Shown piece after piece: positions 54,835 through 63,613 of a DNA stretch of 64,000 nucleotides. The stretch's first letter is position 1. Each line of letters opens with the position of its first letter. The DNA is from Brevundimonas subvibrioides. Lineage in GTDB: Bacteria > Pseudomonadota > Alphaproteobacteria > Caulobacterales > Caulobacteraceae. The stretch spans positions 992,001 through 1,056,000 of the forward strand of contig NZ_CP114542.1 in NCBI RefSeq assembly GCF_027271155.1, given 5' to 3'. The position numbers and the translations under genes were made by a program. The notes below the pieces were generated by a model. It searched no databases. It was given only the letters and a program-made list of their open reading frames with translations, and had not been told where the DNA came from.

Positions 54835-55401
54835 TCAGGGTCTCAGAGTCAGGCCCGTCGGGCGGGCCTCGAAGGCCGACAGGCGACCCAGATAGCTCAT
54901 GCCCAGCAGGGAATGCGGTAGCCCCTTCTCGACCACGAGGGCCTCTACCCGCTCGACGCGCGCGCCGGCGACAGCGACATGGCCCAGCTGGATCGAGGCG
55001 GCCTTCGCAGGGCCGGAGGCGGTTTCGACCGTCAGGGTGAAATCGGCGGATGTCAGGCGCAGGCCCAGTCGCAGGGCGTCCTCGCGGGTCAGGGCGACCA
55101 CGCTGGCACCGGTGTCGACCAGCACGCGAATGGCGTGTCCGTCGATGTTCGCCTCGGCCCAGAAGTGACCGTCGGCGCTCTTGGCGATCTGGGCGGGCTG
55201 ACCGGTGACGGCAACGACGACGGGCTGACGGGTTGGAACGCTCGGGGTCGCGGCCTCGGCCTCGCGCGGGGTCTGATGGCTCAGCACCCAGGCGACGCCC
55301 AGCGAGGACACGGTCGCCATGCCCATGACGATCGCGGATTGCAGGTCAAAACGCACCAGGAGGACACCTACGCCAACTGGCTGCTTCTGCAGCCGGTCCA
55401 T
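54835..55401 (-). CDS. Membrane-anchored retropepsin-like aspartic protease (TIGR02281-like)
   Basis: A 188-residue protein. One N-terminal membrane helix (AIVMGMATVSSLGVAWVLS), a short linker, then a clan AA domain: GHFWAEANIDGHAIRVLVDTGASVVALTREDALRLG has the catalytic VDTGAS. SIQLGHVAVAGARVERVEALVVEKGLPHSLLGMSYLGRL is the conserved second half. Such proteins are expected to face the periplasm as homodimers; substrates are unknown. ATG 55401 is chosen, with GTG 55410 as alternative. Confidence 0.85.
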   Translation of the reverse strand: MDRLQKQPVGVGVLLVRFDLQSAIVMGMATVSSLGVAWVLSHQTPREAEAATPSVPTRQPVVVAVTGQPAQIAKSADGHFWAEANIDGHAIRVLVDTGASVVALTREDALRLGLRLTSADFTLTVETASGPAKAASIQLGHVAVAGARVERVEALVVEKGLPHSLLGMSYLGRLSAFEARPTGLTLRP

Positions 55402-55461
55402 ATCCTGCACGACCGGTGTTGGGATGCGGTGAATCGAGATGGCTGATGGCGGGTTAACGCC

Positions 55462-55677
55462 TCATGCCCCGCGCAGGGCAGGATCGATCCGGTCCCGGCG
55501 GGCCGGAAGTTCGCCCATGATGACCGTGCGTTCGTCGTCGCTCAGCCGGCTCCATCCGGCGATCTCGGACAGGGTCCGATAGCAGCCCAGGCAGAGGCTG
55601 GAGGCCCCGTCGACGACGCAGACCTTGATGCAGGGGGTGGCCACGGGCCGGGGCGGCTGTGCGACAGTCAGCGACAT
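55462..55677 (-). CDS. DUF1289 family small Cys-rich protein
   Basis: A 71-residue protein with the family pattern TPCIKVCVVDGASSLCLGCYRTLSEIAGWSRLSDDER: four cysteines (C-X3-C, C-X2-C) that probably bind a metal or cluster. Members are of unknown function. ATG 55677 has AAAGAT close upstream. It runs with the aspartic protease gene on the minus strand, 60 bases apart. Confidence 0.88.
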   Translation of the reverse strand: MSLTVAQPPRPVATPCIKVCVVDGASSLCLGCYRTLSEIAGWSRLSDDERTVIMGELPARRDRIDPALRGA

Positions 55678-55827
55678 CTTTACGAAATATACTCCGAGAC
55701 CGGACTAAAAACTTGCATTCTTCACCGCATGTGCGAGGGTGTCATCGACGCGAAACGACTAAGAGGGTGAGAGCCCCTGCAAGCACGACGCGTCTCTTTT
55801 CATCGTTCAGCGAAAGGAGACGCCACC

Positions 55828-55980
55828 ATGAACGACCGAGACAAGAACCTGCAACATGCCATGATGTCCTTTGCCCTGTGGGGCGGGATGCTGGTGAACA
55901 CGAGGACCCCGCGTGCCAACGATCGCGTGGTCAGTCACCCGTCGAACTTCGTGCCTTTCCGGTTCGACAAGAAGGTCTGA
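55828..55980 (+). CDS. Small 50-residue protein, stand-alone gene
   Basis: Frame of 50 residues starting MNDRDKNLQHAMMSFALWGG and ending SNFVPFRFDKKV. It has an excellent ribosome-binding site (AAAGGAGA, 7 bases before ATG 55828), its own 150-base upstream region divergent from the DUF1289 gene, and a strong terminator 19 bases after its stop. These features support a real monocistronic small-protein gene. No family recognised; the middle is moderately hydrophobic but too short for a clear membrane helix. Confidence 0.6.
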   Translation: MNDRDKNLQHAMMSFALWGGMLVNTRTPRANDRVVSHPSNFVPFRFDKKV

Positions 55981-55999
55981 GAACAGCGCCTGAATGCAA

Positions 56000-56026
56000 A
56001 AAGCCCCGGCCATCGGCCGGGGCTTT
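56000..56026. terminator. Strong bidirectional terminator
   Basis: AAAGCCCCGGCC (56000-56011) and GGCCGGGGCTTT (56015-56026) form a perfect 12-bp stem with a 3-base loop and A/T tracts on both sides. It serves the small gene on the plus strand and the HlyD-type gene on the minus strand. Confidence 0.9.
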
Positions 56027-56046
56027 CGCTTGTCGGGATCTCGCGA

Positions 56047-57063
56047 TCAGGCCGCCGGGTCGGGGGCCTGCATCGAGCGGTTGGCCGGGACACCGATGTT
56101 GGGGGCGCGCGGCGCACCGGCCGTCTGGCCGGGCTTCATGAACTTGACCAGGACCCGCTGGCCGATCAGCAAGGGCGCGTCGTTGGCCGAGACAACGACC
56201 TCGACCACGCGTTCGTCCGAGCGCTGGGACGGATCGTCCGACGCCAGCTTCCTCGCCCCGAACACGGCCGCGCGGCGCAGGACTGACCCGACATAGACCT
56301 TGGTCGGATCGCCCTCGGGGGTGATCTCGACGGCCTGACCGACGCTGACGTTTGGGATGTCGCTCTCGACGATTTCGGCGCGGGCGATACGGGGGGCGAC
56401 GGGCTCCAGGTCGAACATGTTGGACACGTTAAGGGTCGAGGCCCCGGCGCCGGGATTGGCGTAACGACGCACGATCCGACCGTCGGCTGGCGAGCGGATG
56501 ACCGTCAGTTCGACGTTATAGGCGGCCTGGTCGCGGCGGGCGCGGGCGGTCTGCACGGAGGCCTGCTGGGCCCCCAGCTGGGCCTGGGCGGTGGCGACCG
56601 CGTCGCGGGCCTGGTCCACGCGCTGGGCGGCCACGAAGTTGGTCGCGACCAGGGCCTGGAGCCGTTCCAGCTCGCGCTGCGCGGTGCGGATGTTGACCTG
56701 GATCAGTCGCAGCTGACTTTCGGCGGCGGCCAGATCGGCAGAGGCCGTCTGCAGCGCCAGCCGCGGTTCGTCGTCTTCCTGACGGGCCAGGATCTGCCCG
56801 GCGACCACGGTGTCGCCTTCCTGGACCAGAACCTCCCGCACGATACCGCCACGACGGGCCGCGATCTGGATGATGCCGCCCTCGACGTCCACCTTGCCGT
56901 TGGCAATGGCGGCATAGGGGCTTTCGACCTTGGTCGCCTCGGCCTTTTCCGTTTCCGCCTTCTTGGCCGCGCCCGCGCCCTGCAGGGCCATGAAGCCGAC
57001 GATGATGACGATGATCAGCAGGATGCCGATCCAGAGCCATTTGTTCTTGAGGAATGCGGGCAT
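56047..57063 (-). CDS. HlyD-family periplasmic adaptor (DevB-like)
   Basis: Membrane-fusion protein of an ABC export system, 338 residues. N-terminal membrane anchor (WLWIGILLIIVIIVGFMAL), lipoyl half GGIIQIAARRGGIVREVLVQEGDTVVAGQILARQ, a coiled-coil hairpin (~residues 95-165, LRLIQVNIRTAQRELERLQALVATNF), the second lipoyl half and a beta-barrel (PVAPRIARAEIVESDIPNVSVGQAVEI). It is the last gene of a permease-ATPase-adaptor operon, 24 bases below the ATPase. An outer-membrane channel is not encoded here. Confidence 0.92.
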   Translation of the reverse strand: MPAFLKNKWLWIGILLIIVIIVGFMALQGAGAAKKAETEKAEATKVESPYAAIANGKVDVEGGIIQIAARRGGIVREVLVQEGDTVVAGQILARQEDDEPRLALQTASADLAAAESQLRLIQVNIRTAQRELERLQALVATNFVAAQRVDQARDAVATAQAQLGAQQASVQTARARRDQAAYNVELTVIRSPADGRIVRRYANPGAGASTLNVSNMFDLEPVAPRIARAEIVESDIPNVSVGQAVEITPEGDPTKVYVGSVLRRAAVFGARKLASDDPSQRSDERVVEVVVSANDAPLLIGQRVLVKFMKPGQTAGAPRAPNIGVPANRSMQAPDPAA

Positions 57064-57087
57064 GCGGATGGATCCTTCGAAAGGCGT

Positions 57088-57870
57088 CTAGTGCGAGCCG
57101 AGCGTGGCGTTGGGATTGGGCGTCCGACGCTCGTCGGAGATGATGATGCCGTCCTCGATCTTGATGACCCGGTCGGCCCACTCCTCAAGGCGCGGGTCGT
57201 GGGTCACGCAGATGACGGCGGCGCCGTGTTCGGTGGCGGCACGGCGGAGCAGGCGGATGACCACCTGGCCGTTCTCGCCGTCCAGGGCGGATGTGGGTTC
57301 GTCGGCAAACAGGATCTGCGGATCCTTGGCCAGGGCCCGGGCGATGGCGACCCGCTGCTTTTCCCCACCGGACAGGGCGGACGGGCGCTGGTGCAGCCGC
57401 TTGCCCAGACCGACTTCCTCCAGCGCCAGGGTGGCTCGCTTCCTGGCCTGACCGGGCGTCAGGCCCTGGAATTTCAGGACGACCTCGACCTGCTGCAGCG
57501 CGGTCAGGGCGGGGAACAGGTTGAAACCCTGGAAGATGAAGCCGCAGTGATCCAGTCGGAACCTGTCGATCCTGCCCGACGACAGCTTCCACAGATCGTC
57601 GACGTCCAGGGTATCGACCCGGCCCTGCTCCGGACGCAGCAGGCCGCTGAGGGCCGCGATCAGGGTGGACTTGCCGGAGCCGGACGGGCCCATGACCATG
57701 GTCAGGTCGCCGTGCCGCGCGTCGAAATCGACGCCTTTCAGCACCTCTACGAAGGCTTTGCCCGACTTGAAGCGCTTGACCAGACCCCTGGCCTCGATCG
57801 CATAGTCGCCATGCTTGCCGTGGGCGGTGGTGTGGATGACAGGCTTGGGGTCGGGCGTGAAATCCATCAT
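57088..57870 (-). CDS. ABC transporter ATP-binding protein (DevA/MacB-type)
   Basis: A 260-residue ATPase. Walker A is MVMGPSGSGKSTLIAAL, the Q-loop GFIFQGFNLFPALTALQQV, the ABC signature ALSGGEKQRVAIARALA, Walker B ILFADEPTSALDGENGQ and the H-loop VICVTHDPRL. The subfamily is that of LolD/MacB/DevA exporters. ATG 57870 overlaps the permease stop (ATGA); a second ATG at 57867 is equally placed. Confidence 0.95.
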   Translation of the reverse strand: MMDFTPDPKPVIHTTAHGKHGDYAIEARGLVKRFKSGKAFVEVLKGVDFDARHGDLTMVMGPSGSGKSTLIAALSGLLRPEQGRVDTLDVDDLWKLSSGRIDRFRLDHCGFIFQGFNLFPALTALQQVEVVLKFQGLTPGQARKRATLALEEVGLGKRLHQRPSALSGGEKQRVAIARALAKDPQILFADEPTSALDGENGQVVIRLLRRAATEHGAAVICVTHDPRLEEWADRVIKIEDGIIISDERRTPNPNATLGSH

Positions 57871-59039
57871 CGTAGCAGATCCGCCGGCTGGCTATTCTTC
57901 AGGACGCCGAGCGACAGCAGGCCCGACACCATCGCGATGGTTATAAGCCCGCCGCCGACCATGATCAGGGCGAAGGGTTGAAGGGCGATAAGCACGCCTT
58001 GCGAAGCAGCGAAAAGGGCCACCAGCCAGGTCAGGCCGATCGCGGCTGCGACGCCGACCACGCCGACCCAGAAACTCAGCTCAACCACGATCCGGCGTAG
58101 CGAGCCCATGCCGACGCCCAGCGCCCGCAGCGATGCGAACTCCTTGATATTGGCCATGATGGCCCCGCGCAGGGTCTGCCAGGTGATGGCGACACCGATG
58201 ATGATGCCGACGAAGGTGACCCCGCCCAGGATGATGATCAGCGGCCCCTCTTCGAACATGGCGCTCTGATTGGCATCGGCCAGGGCCTGACGGGTCCAGG
58301 CCCTCCACTGCCCGTTGCCCATCTGGTTCAGCTGCGCGGCGACGATGGCGGCACGCGAGGGATCGCGCAGCTTGATCATAAGGGGGCCGACGCGCGGACC
58401 GGTGTCGGCCTGACCGACCATACGCAGGGTGTCGCGCGACATCACGACGGTGGACTGCATCATGTTGGGATAGCCGCGCAGGATGGCCGCGACCGTCACC
58501 GTCTGGCCATTGTACAGCGCCTTGTCGCCCAGCTTGACGCCCAGCGCCTTCAGCGCGGTTTCGTCGATGGCGACGGTGTAGGGCTGGCGCAGGGCCTCGA
58601 CCAGCTCGGGCGAATAGTCGGTGGGGATGGTCACCGCACCGGGCGTCGTGTCGATGATCGAGGCCTGGACGAAGTTCAGCTTCGGGGCATTTTCGCGCGC
58701 ACGGTCGGCGGCCGACTTGGTTGGGTCGACGTCCTTGATCGACTGGAAGCTGCCGCCTGCACCGTCGAGGGGCTGTACCTCCACAACCTCGGGATGGTTG
58801 TAGGCCAGGGGGATGAAGCGGCGCGGCACGCCCGACGGTCCGCCGATCAGCGACTTGGCCCCCGGCTGCATGATGATGACGTCGGCGCTCGACCGCTCGA
58901 TCGTGGCGGTGAATCCCTTGCCGATGCCGATGAAGACGCCGGCCATGCCCAGAACCAGCAGGCCGGACAGGGCCAGGGCCATGACGGCGGCCATGTAGCG
59001 GCGCCACTCGTAGAGCAGCGTTGAAAGCGCGAGCGACAT
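57867..59039 (-). CDS. FtsX-like ABC permease (DevC-type)
   Basis: A 390-residue permease: N-terminal membrane helix (VMALALSGLLVLGMAGVFIGI), a large periplasmic domain (residues ~45-260) and three C-terminal helices (IIILGGVTFVGIIIGVAI, FWVGVVGVAAAIGLTWLVALFA, FALIMVGGGLITIAMVSGLLSLG). IKEFASLRALGVGMGSLRRIVVELSF is the FtsX-family cytoplasmic block. Together with the ATPase and adaptor it forms a DevBCA/MacAB-like tripartite exporter; cargo unknown. ATG 59039 (MSLALSTLLYEWRRYM) is the family start. The 180 bases to the divergent S46 gene must hold both promoters. Confidence 0.93.
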   Translation of the reverse strand: MSLALSTLLYEWRRYMAAVMALALSGLLVLGMAGVFIGIGKGFTATIERSSADVIIMQPGAKSLIGGPSGVPRRFIPLAYNHPEVVEVQPLDGAGGSFQSIKDVDPTKSAADRARENAPKLNFVQASIIDTTPGAVTIPTDYSPELVEALRQPYTVAIDETALKALGVKLGDKALYNGQTVTVAAILRGYPNMMQSTVVMSRDTLRMVGQADTGPRVGPLMIKLRDPSRAAIVAAQLNQMGNGQWRAWTRQALADANQSAMFEEGPLIIILGGVTFVGIIIGVAITWQTLRGAIMANIKEFASLRALGVGMGSLRRIVVELSFWVGVVGVAAAIGLTWLVALFAASQGVLIALQPFALIMVGGGLITIAMVSGLLSLGVLKNSQPADLLR

Positions 59040-59218
59040 TGTGTCCCGAGAGTCCCTGACTTGCGCCCTGTGTGAGGCCGAGCGCTGTTCGCTCCAAGTT
59101 AAATCGGGGTAAGGCAACGGTCGAGATGTGGTCACGCTTGCGGGCGCCACGCGCCGGGGCCTAGCTAATAGCCGAATGACGACAGCCGGCGACCCGGTCG
59201 GCGAACGGGAAACGATCC

Positions 59219-61324
59219 ATGAGCCTGCGTATCCTCAGTGCCGCGACCTCTGGCCTCGCCCTGGCCCTCGCCGTCATCGGTTTCCAGCCGACCCCCGCCC
59301 GCGCCGAGGAGGGCATGTGGACCTTCGACAACTTCCCGATCGCGCGGGCCAATGCAACGCTGGGCACCTCCATCGACCAGGACTGGCTGGACCGGGTGCG
59401 GCTGAGCTCCGTGCGGTTCGGCGGGTGTTCGGCCGGGATCGTGTCAGGCCAGGGTCTGGTCATGACCAACAACCACTGCGTCGCGACCTGTGTGGCCAAT
59501 CTGTCGACCCAGGCCCGGAACTATGCCGAGACCGGCTTCACGCCCCGCAACCGCGAGGAAGAGGCGAAATGCCCCGGCGGCACGGCCGAGGTCCTGACCG
59601 ACATCACCGACGTCACCGACCGGATGCACGCGGTCGGTACCGGCCTGACCGGCCAGGCCTTTACCCAGGCGCGCGACGCCGAGGCAGGCCGGATCGAGCA
59701 GGAGGCCTGCGGCGCGGCGACCGACAAACGGTGTCAGGTCGTCAGCCTGTACCGGGGCGGTCAGTTCAAGCTCTACACCTACAAGAAATACACCGACGTC
59801 CGTCTGGCCTTCGCGCCCGAGGATCGCGCCGCAACCTTTGGCGGCGACCTGGACAATTTCAGCTTCCCGCGCTTCGCCATCGATGCGGCCTTCATCCGGC
59901 TGTACGAGAACGATGCCCCGGCCCGGACCCCCATCCATTTCGCCTGGAATGCCGACAAGCCGGTCGAGGGCACGCCTGTGTTCGTCTCGGGCTCGCCCGG
60001 CGCGACCCAGCGGCTGCTGACCATGGACCAGCTGGCGACGGTGCGCGACGTGGTCCTGCCGATGGATCAGCTGATCGCGTCGGAGCTGCGCGGGCGGCTG
60101 ATCCGGTTCAGCGAGGAGAGCGAGGAGAACGCCTTCATCGCCATGGACCCGATCGTCGGGCTGGAGAACACCTACAAGCGCGGCCTGGGCCGGATGCGGG
60201 CGCTGACGGACCCCGCGTTCATGGCGACGCGGGCCGAGAGTGAGGCGGACTTCCGTGATCGTGTCGCGTCCAACCCGGCGCTGACCCAAAGGGCGGCCGA
60301 TCCCTGGGGTGCCCTGTCCACCGTGCAGCCGGTCGCGCGCGAGCTCTATCCCGCCATGGCCCTGCTGGAAGGCGGCACCGGCATCGGTACGACATCGGTC
60401 GCCGGTGGGTCGCAGCTGTTCGCCTGGGCGCGGACGCTGGTGCGGGGTGCTCAGGAGCGGGCGAAGCCTTCCACCGAACGCCTGCCGGAGTATGGCGACG
60501 CCCGCCTGTCGTCGGTGCAGTCGGCCCTGTTCGCCGAACGGCCGACCTATCCGGCGCTGGAGCAGCTGCGGATGGAATGGTGGCTGTCCAAGACGCGCGA
60601 GTGGCTGACGGTCGATCATCCGGCGGTTCGCGGTCTGCTGGGCCGTGAGTCGCCCGAACAGCTGTCGGCCCGCCTGGTCGAAGGGACGACGCTGGCCGAC
60701 CCGGCCGTGCGGCGCGCGCTCTGGGAAGGCGGTCTGGCGGCGGTGGAGGCCTCCGACGATCCGATGATCCAGTATCTGCTGTCGATCCAGGACGAGACCC
60801 GCGCCATCCGCGCCGACTGGGAAACCCGGGTCCAGGCCCCGACCGACCAGGCGTCCGAGCGGCTGGCCACGGCGCGGTTCGAGGCCTATGGCGACAGCGT
60901 CTATCCCGACGCGACCGGCACCCTGCGGCTGACCTACGGCAAGATCGAAGGCTCGGACGTGCCCGGCCAGCGGTGGGGGCCTTTCACCACCTTCGCCGGC
61001 CTGTGGGACCGGGCGACGGGGGCCGCGCCGTTCGATGTCGCGCCGAAACTGCTGGCCGCCAGGGATCGCATCCCGGCCGACACCGTGCTGGACATGACTG
61101 TGTCGTCCGACACCATCGGCGGTTCGTCCGGGTCACCGGTGGTCAATGCGGCGGGCGAGATGGTGGGGGCGAACTTCGACTCCACTGTCCTGACCCAGCG
61201 GAATGCCTATGGCTATGACCGCAACGTCAATCGCAGTGTGATCGTGACCACCGGCGCGGTCACCGTGGCGCTGCGCGACGTCTATGACATGGGTCGTCTG
61301 GTCGAGGAGCTGGGCGCGCGTTGA
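59219..61324 (+). CDS. S46 family dipeptidyl-peptidase (DPP7/DPP11-like)
   Basis: A 701-residue periplasmic serine peptidase releasing N-terminal dipeptides. The signal peptide ends TPARAEEGMW, and EEGMWTFDNFP is the family start. Catalytic residues: His in MTNNHCVATC (near residue 86), Asp in FGGDLDNFSFPRFAID (near 215) and Ser in IGGSSGSPVVNAAGEMVG (near 640). After that comes NFDSTVLTQRN, where characterised enzymes have Gly (DPP7) or Arg (DPP11) as I recall, so specificity is open. The GNAT gene overlaps its stop (TTGA). Confidence 0.94.
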   Translation: MSLRILSAATSGLALALAVIGFQPTPARAEEGMWTFDNFPIARANATLGTSIDQDWLDRVRLSSVRFGGCSAGIVSGQGLVMTNNHCVATCVANLSTQARNYAETGFTPRNREEEAKCPGGTAEVLTDITDVTDRMHAVGTGLTGQAFTQARDAEAGRIEQEACGAATDKRCQVVSLYRGGQFKLYTYKKYTDVRLAFAPEDRAATFGGDLDNFSFPRFAIDAAFIRLYENDAPARTPIHFAWNADKPVEGTPVFVSGSPGATQRLLTMDQLATVRDVVLPMDQLIASELRGRLIRFSEESEENAFIAMDPIVGLENTYKRGLGRMRALTDPAFMATRAESEADFRDRVASNPALTQRAADPWGALSTVQPVARELYPAMALLEGGTGIGTTSVAGGSQLFAWARTLVRGAQERAKPSTERLPEYGDARLSSVQSALFAERPTYPALEQLRMEWWLSKTREWLTVDHPAVRGLLGRESPEQLSARLVEGTTLADPAVRRALWEGGLAAVEASDDPMIQYLLSIQDETRAIRADWETRVQAPTDQASERLATARFEAYGDSVYPDATGTLRLTYGKIEGSDVPGQRWGPFTTFAGLWDRATGAAPFDVAPKLLAARDRIPADTVLDMTVSSDTIGGSSGSPVVNAAGEMVGANFDSTVLTQRNAYGYDRNVNRSVIVTTGAVTVALRDVYDMGRLVEELGAR

Positions 61325-61848
61325 GCGGACCGACGACCCGGATTGCGACCCTCGACGACCTGCCGGCCCTGCACCGGCTGATCGAGCGCGCCTATCGCGG
61401 CGAGACGGCCAAGGTGGGCTGGACCAATGAGGCCGATCTGCTGGACGGCCAGCGCACCGATGTCGAGGAACTGACCGAAATCCTGACCGACCCGGCGCGC
61501 ATCATGCTGCTGGCCGAGGCTGAAGGCGCAGTGGTCGCCTGTCTCCAGCTGGTGGATGAGGGCGGCGGTACGGCCTATCTCGGCATGCTGTCGGTGGAGC
61601 CCGAGTTGCAGGCGGGGGGGCTTGGCCGCCTCATGATCGCAGCAGCCGAAGCGGAGGCCGTCGCCCGTTTCGGCGCGGCCACCATGCGCATGACCGTCAT
61701 CCGCCAGCGCCCTGAACTGATCGCCTGGTACGAACGCCGGGGCTATGTCCGGACCGGCGAGACCGAGCCCTTTCCATTGAGCGACGAACGCTTCGGTCTG
61801 CCGAGGCGGCAGGATCTGGAGTTCGTGGTGCTGGCGAAGGGGCTTTAA
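61321..61848 (+). CDS. GNAT family N-acetyltransferase
   Basis: A 175-residue acetyl-CoA-dependent acetyltransferase. The acyl-CoA loop is LSVEPELQAGGLGRLMIAAAEAEA (V-x-x-x-x-Q/R-G-x-G/A pattern) and the C-terminal block is IAWYERRGYVRTGETEPFPL. N-terminal TRIATLDDLPALHRLIERAYRG is typical. It starts at TTG 61321 within the S46 stop and ends overlapping the convergent pgsA stop. Substrate unknown; possibly an amino acid or peptide, given its peptidase partner, which is inference. Confidence 0.88.
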   Translation: MSGPTTRIATLDDLPALHRLIERAYRGETAKVGWTNEADLLDGQRTDVEELTEILTDPARIMLLAEAEGAVVACLQLVDEGGGTAYLGMLSVEPELQAGGLGRLMIAAAEAEAVARFGAATMRMTVIRQRPELIAWYERRGYVRTGETEPFPLSDERFGLPRRQDLEFVVLAKGL

Positions 61849-62480
61849 TCCTTCTCCGCCAGAGACCGCCGCGCCGTCTCGAAATACTGCCAGCCGGTCC
61901 AGACGGTAGCGATGGCGGCGAACCAGATCAGGCTGTCGGCGACCAGCTGGAACTCGTCCAGATACTCGAAGTCGAGGCCGAAGCTGTCCCAGTTGCGGGC
62001 GAACAGCTGGCAGCCCAGGGCGACCAGCTGGACCGTGGTCTTCCATTTGGCCAGCAGGGTGACTTCCAGCTTGACCCTGCCTGCCATGGATTCGCGCAGG
62101 GCCGACACCGCGAATTCCCGGAACAGGATCAGACCGCAGGGAATGGCGATCTGGGGCACCGATCCGGAGGTCAGGACGCCCAGGATGGCCCCGGTGACCA
62201 GCACCTTGTCGGCTATGGGGTCCAGGATCGCGCCCCAGCGCGTCTCCGCATGCCAGCGCCGCGCCAGATAGCCGTCGATCCAGTCGGTCGAGGCGGCGAC
62301 GACGAAGATGTAGAAGGCCACGCGGTACAGGCCGAACTGGTCCTCGGGGCTCAGATAGGCCGACAGCGGGCCGAAGCCCCCCGTCGCTCCCGCCAGGATC
62401 AGGAACATCACGACCCCTGCCGCCAGTCGAAGGCCGGTCAGGATGTTGGGGATCGGATTGGCGTGGTGGGTGTGGGTCAT
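61845..62480 (-). CDS. pgsA: CDP-diacylglycerol-glycerol-3-phosphate 3-phosphatidyltransferase
   Basis: Inner-membrane enzyme making phosphatidylglycerol-phosphate. The CDP-alcohol phosphotransferase motif D-G-x2-A-R-x8-G-x3-D-x3-D is present as DGYLARRWHAETRWGAILDPIADK (starting near residue 64). About five membrane helices follow the family layout. N-terminal NPIPNILTGLRLAAGVVMFLIL is typical. At 211 residues it is slightly longer than E. coli PgsA, with a C-terminal tail. Single-gene unit. Confidence 0.94.
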   Translation of the reverse strand: MTHTHHANPIPNILTGLRLAAGVVMFLILAGATGGFGPLSAYLSPEDQFGLYRVAFYIFVVAASTDWIDGYLARRWHAETRWGAILDPIADKVLVTGAILGVLTSGSVPQIAIPCGLILFREFAVSALRESMAGRVKLEVTLLAKWKTTVQLVALGCQLFARNWDSFGLDFEYLDEFQLVADSLIWFAAIATVWTGWQYFETARRSLAEKD

Positions 62481-62552
62481 GGGGCGCTCCGATACCTCAA
62501 ACGCGATCTGCCATGCTTTGCGCTCCGAAGCGAGACGTCTGAGTTCGCAGAC

Positions 62553-63179
62553 CTAGCCCAAGGCCTCGAACCGACCCGGCCCCTCAAGGGACCGCAGGAC
62601 CCCGTCGGCGATGCCGAAATGAAGACCGCTCAGGGCCAGGGTTCCCGCAGCCTCGCGTTCGGCGATCCACGGAAAGGTGCGCAGGTTTTGCAGGGACAGG
62701 CGCACGACGGCTTCCTCTGAGGCCTGCTCGATCTCGGCCGGATCGACGGCCTCGGCGACCTGACTGACGACGGGTGTGCCTTGCGCGATCCAGGGCGCGA
62801 CGAAGTCCCTGACGCTGTCCGGCGCACCGTCGCGCATGGCGGCCACGCCGCCGCAATGGGCGTGGCCCATGACGACGATCCGGCCGACGTTCAGCATCTT
62901 GACCCCGAACTCCAGCGCCGCCGACACGCCGTGCAGCTGGCCGTCCGGCTCATAGGGCGGGACCAGGTTGGCGACATTCCTGACCACGAACAACTGCCCC
63001 GGGGCGGCGTCGAAGATCAGGGCCGGATCGGCGCGGCTGTCCGAACAGGCCACGATCAATGTGTGCGGGGTCTGGCCATCGGCGGCGAGCGCCTCGTATT
63101 CGGCCCTGGCAGCAGGCCAGGTCTCCGCCCGGAAGCGGCGGTAGCCGGAGATCAGGGGGTCGGCGGAATCGTCGGACAT
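62553..63179 (-). CDS. Beta-class carbonic anhydrase
   Basis: Zinc enzyme interconverting CO2 and bicarbonate, 208 residues. Zinc ligands are Cys in LIVACSDSRADPALIF (with the Asp-Arg dyad) and His-x2-Cys in VVMGHAHCGGVAAM. N-terminal ISGYRRFRAETWPAARAEYEALA and C-terminal LSGLHFGIADGVLRSL match the family. ATG 63179 (MSDDSADP) is chosen over the longer frame to 63257, which is not family-like. No signal peptide. Confidence 0.95.
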   Translation of the reverse strand: MSDDSADPLISGYRRFRAETWPAARAEYEALAADGQTPHTLIVACSDSRADPALIFDAAPGQLFVVRNVANLVPPYEPDGQLHGVSAALEFGVKMLNVGRIVVMGHAHCGGVAAMRDGAPDSVRDFVAPWIAQGTPVVSQVAEAVDPAEIEQASEEAVVRLSLQNLRTFPWIAEREAAGTLALSGLHFGIADGVLRSLEGPGRFEALG

Positions 63180-63231
63180 GGCGAGGGTATAGGCAATCCA
63201 CGTCGGGCTGGGGAGGGGCAGGGTGCAGCCC

Positions 63232-63543
63232 TCAGCCTTGCGGCCGCCGCCTTGCATCGATCAGCACCGCCTGCTGCCAGCGGCCGGGGGCCTTGTCGGT
63301 TCGGTGGATGCAGCCGGCCCAGCAACACGGCCGCCCCTTGCCTTCGCGCAGTTCCTCGAGGGTCCGCCCGATGCGGCGCTCGCGTGTCTTCGGCTGTTTT
63401 GCGTCTTCCACCCAGCAGATGAACTCGTTCCGCCCCAATGGCGTCAGCCCTTGCCACCGGGCGAAGACCTCCGGGTCCGATCGCAGGGCCGATTCAAGAT
63501 CCGGACCGACGCGATGCACGGTGCCCTGGGCAAGATCGCTCAT
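63232..63543 (-). CDS. YdeI/OmpD-associated family protein
   Basis: A 103-residue protein with the C-terminal YdeI pattern: LTPLGRNEFICWVEDAKQPKTRERRIGRTLEELREGKGRPCCWAGCIHR. It is a short version, close to the form where the C-terminal helical block stands almost alone. The Cys-rich RPCCWAGC end may bind metal. E. coli YdeI is linked to antimicrobial-peptide resistance, but no specific role can be given here. ATG 63543 fits well. Confidence 0.82.
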   Translation of the reverse strand: MSDLAQGTVHRVGPDLESALRSDPEVFARWQGLTPLGRNEFICWVEDAKQPKTRERRIGRTLEELREGKGRPCCWAGCIHRTDKAPGRWQQAVLIDARRRPQG

Positions 63544-63613
63544 TGAGAACCCCCGTCGAACGGATGTCTGGCGTTGCTCTGGCGCCGTCCGGGAGGGACG
63601 CCGGACCCATCGA

